Positions 5,730 to 5,787 of a DNA stretch of 5,787 nucleotides are shown here, one piece after another. This DNA is from Candidatus Symbiobacter sp. Its GTDB lineage: Bacteria > Pseudomonadota > Alphaproteobacteria > Elsterales > Elsteraceae. A program made the translations under genes and the position numbers. The notes under the pieces are model-generated. The model was not told the DNA's origin, ran no database searches, and saw only the letters and a list, made by a program, of their open reading frames with translations. Location of the stretch: positions 1 through 5,787 of the forward strand of contig JASGCR010000153.1 of the NCBI GenBank assembly GCA_030054015.1, given 5' to 3'. How positions within the stretch are numbered: position 1 is the stretch's first letter; every line of letters starts with the position of its first letter.

Positions 5730-5745
5730 TCAGAACAAGTCTAGT

Positions 5746-5777
5746 TTTACCCCCCCTTCTTTAGAAGGGGGGGATAG
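5746..5777. repeat. 32-bp palindromic intergenic repeat, right copy (inverted)
   Basis: This is the exact reverse complement of 14-45: core palindrome at 5750-5773 with seven C, TTCT, a TT centre, AGAA and seven G, plus TTTA before and ATAG after. It lies upstream of the leftward methyltransferase gene, as the left copy lies upstream of rightward pyrB, so the pair faces inward. On the minus strand the stem is followed by GTAAAACTAG, which is not U-rich, so a simple intrinsic terminator is doubtful in that direction. Confidence 0.75.
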
Positions 5778-5787
5778 CGACGCTTAG

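Noticed and set aside
14..5777. Composite transposon bounded by the inverted repeats
   Set aside because: No transposase or integrase is present inside, and the interior is a conserved housekeeping operon. The repeats alone do not establish a mobile unit; kept only as a question in the findings.

Overview
The window looks like an alphaproteobacterial chromosome. The gene order pyrB, then a pyrC-like gene, plsY and dprA is a familiar alphaproteobacterial cluster. The second gene also carries the degenerate dihydroorotase signature and the C-terminal SKSKN(T/S)P-type segment that I associate with alphaproteobacterial copies. Base composition is moderately GC-rich and similar across the genes. 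I cannot name the genus.

Layout. Positions 1-205 are an intergenic leader with a strong GC-rich palindrome (14-45) and an exact TATAAT box (192-197) almost on top of the pyrB start. Positions 206-4603 hold four tightly packed plus-strand genes: pyrB (aspartate carbamoyltransferase), a pyrC-family gene (overlap of 4 bp), plsY (gap of 1 bp) and dprA (gap of 3 bp). They form one apparent operon covering early pyrimidine synthesis, the first acylation of phospholipid synthesis, and single-stranded DNA handling in recombination or transformation. Positions 4604-4698 are a short convergent gap made mostly of a 9-bp tandem repeat. Positions 4699-5532 encode, on the minus strand, a stand-alone beta-type amino-methyltransferase with a DPQY motif IV. 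Positions 5533-5787 are intergenic and end with a second, inverted copy of the palindrome seen at the left edge.

How the genes work together. PyrB makes N-carbamoyl-aspartate. The pyrC-family product lacks at least three metal-binding histidines of active class I dihydroorotases, so it is more likely a structural partner of PyrB (PyrX-like) than the enzyme for the next step. PlsY and DprA are unrelated in function but commonly travel with this pair. I recall topA usually following dprA in this cluster; here the methyltransferase is there instead, pointing the other way, so the 9-bp array marks a probable synteny breakpoint.

Most unusual signal. The window has three separate short tandem arrays, each with a period divisible by three (12, 15 and 9 bp). 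Two sit in frame inside the pyrC-like gene and are both built around a phase-locked CCWGG core; the third supplies the last codons and stop of the methyltransferase. Together with the 32-bp inverted repeat at both edges, this suggests a genome rich in small repeats. I found no CRISPR array, tRNA, rRNA, transposase or clear multi-gene novel system.
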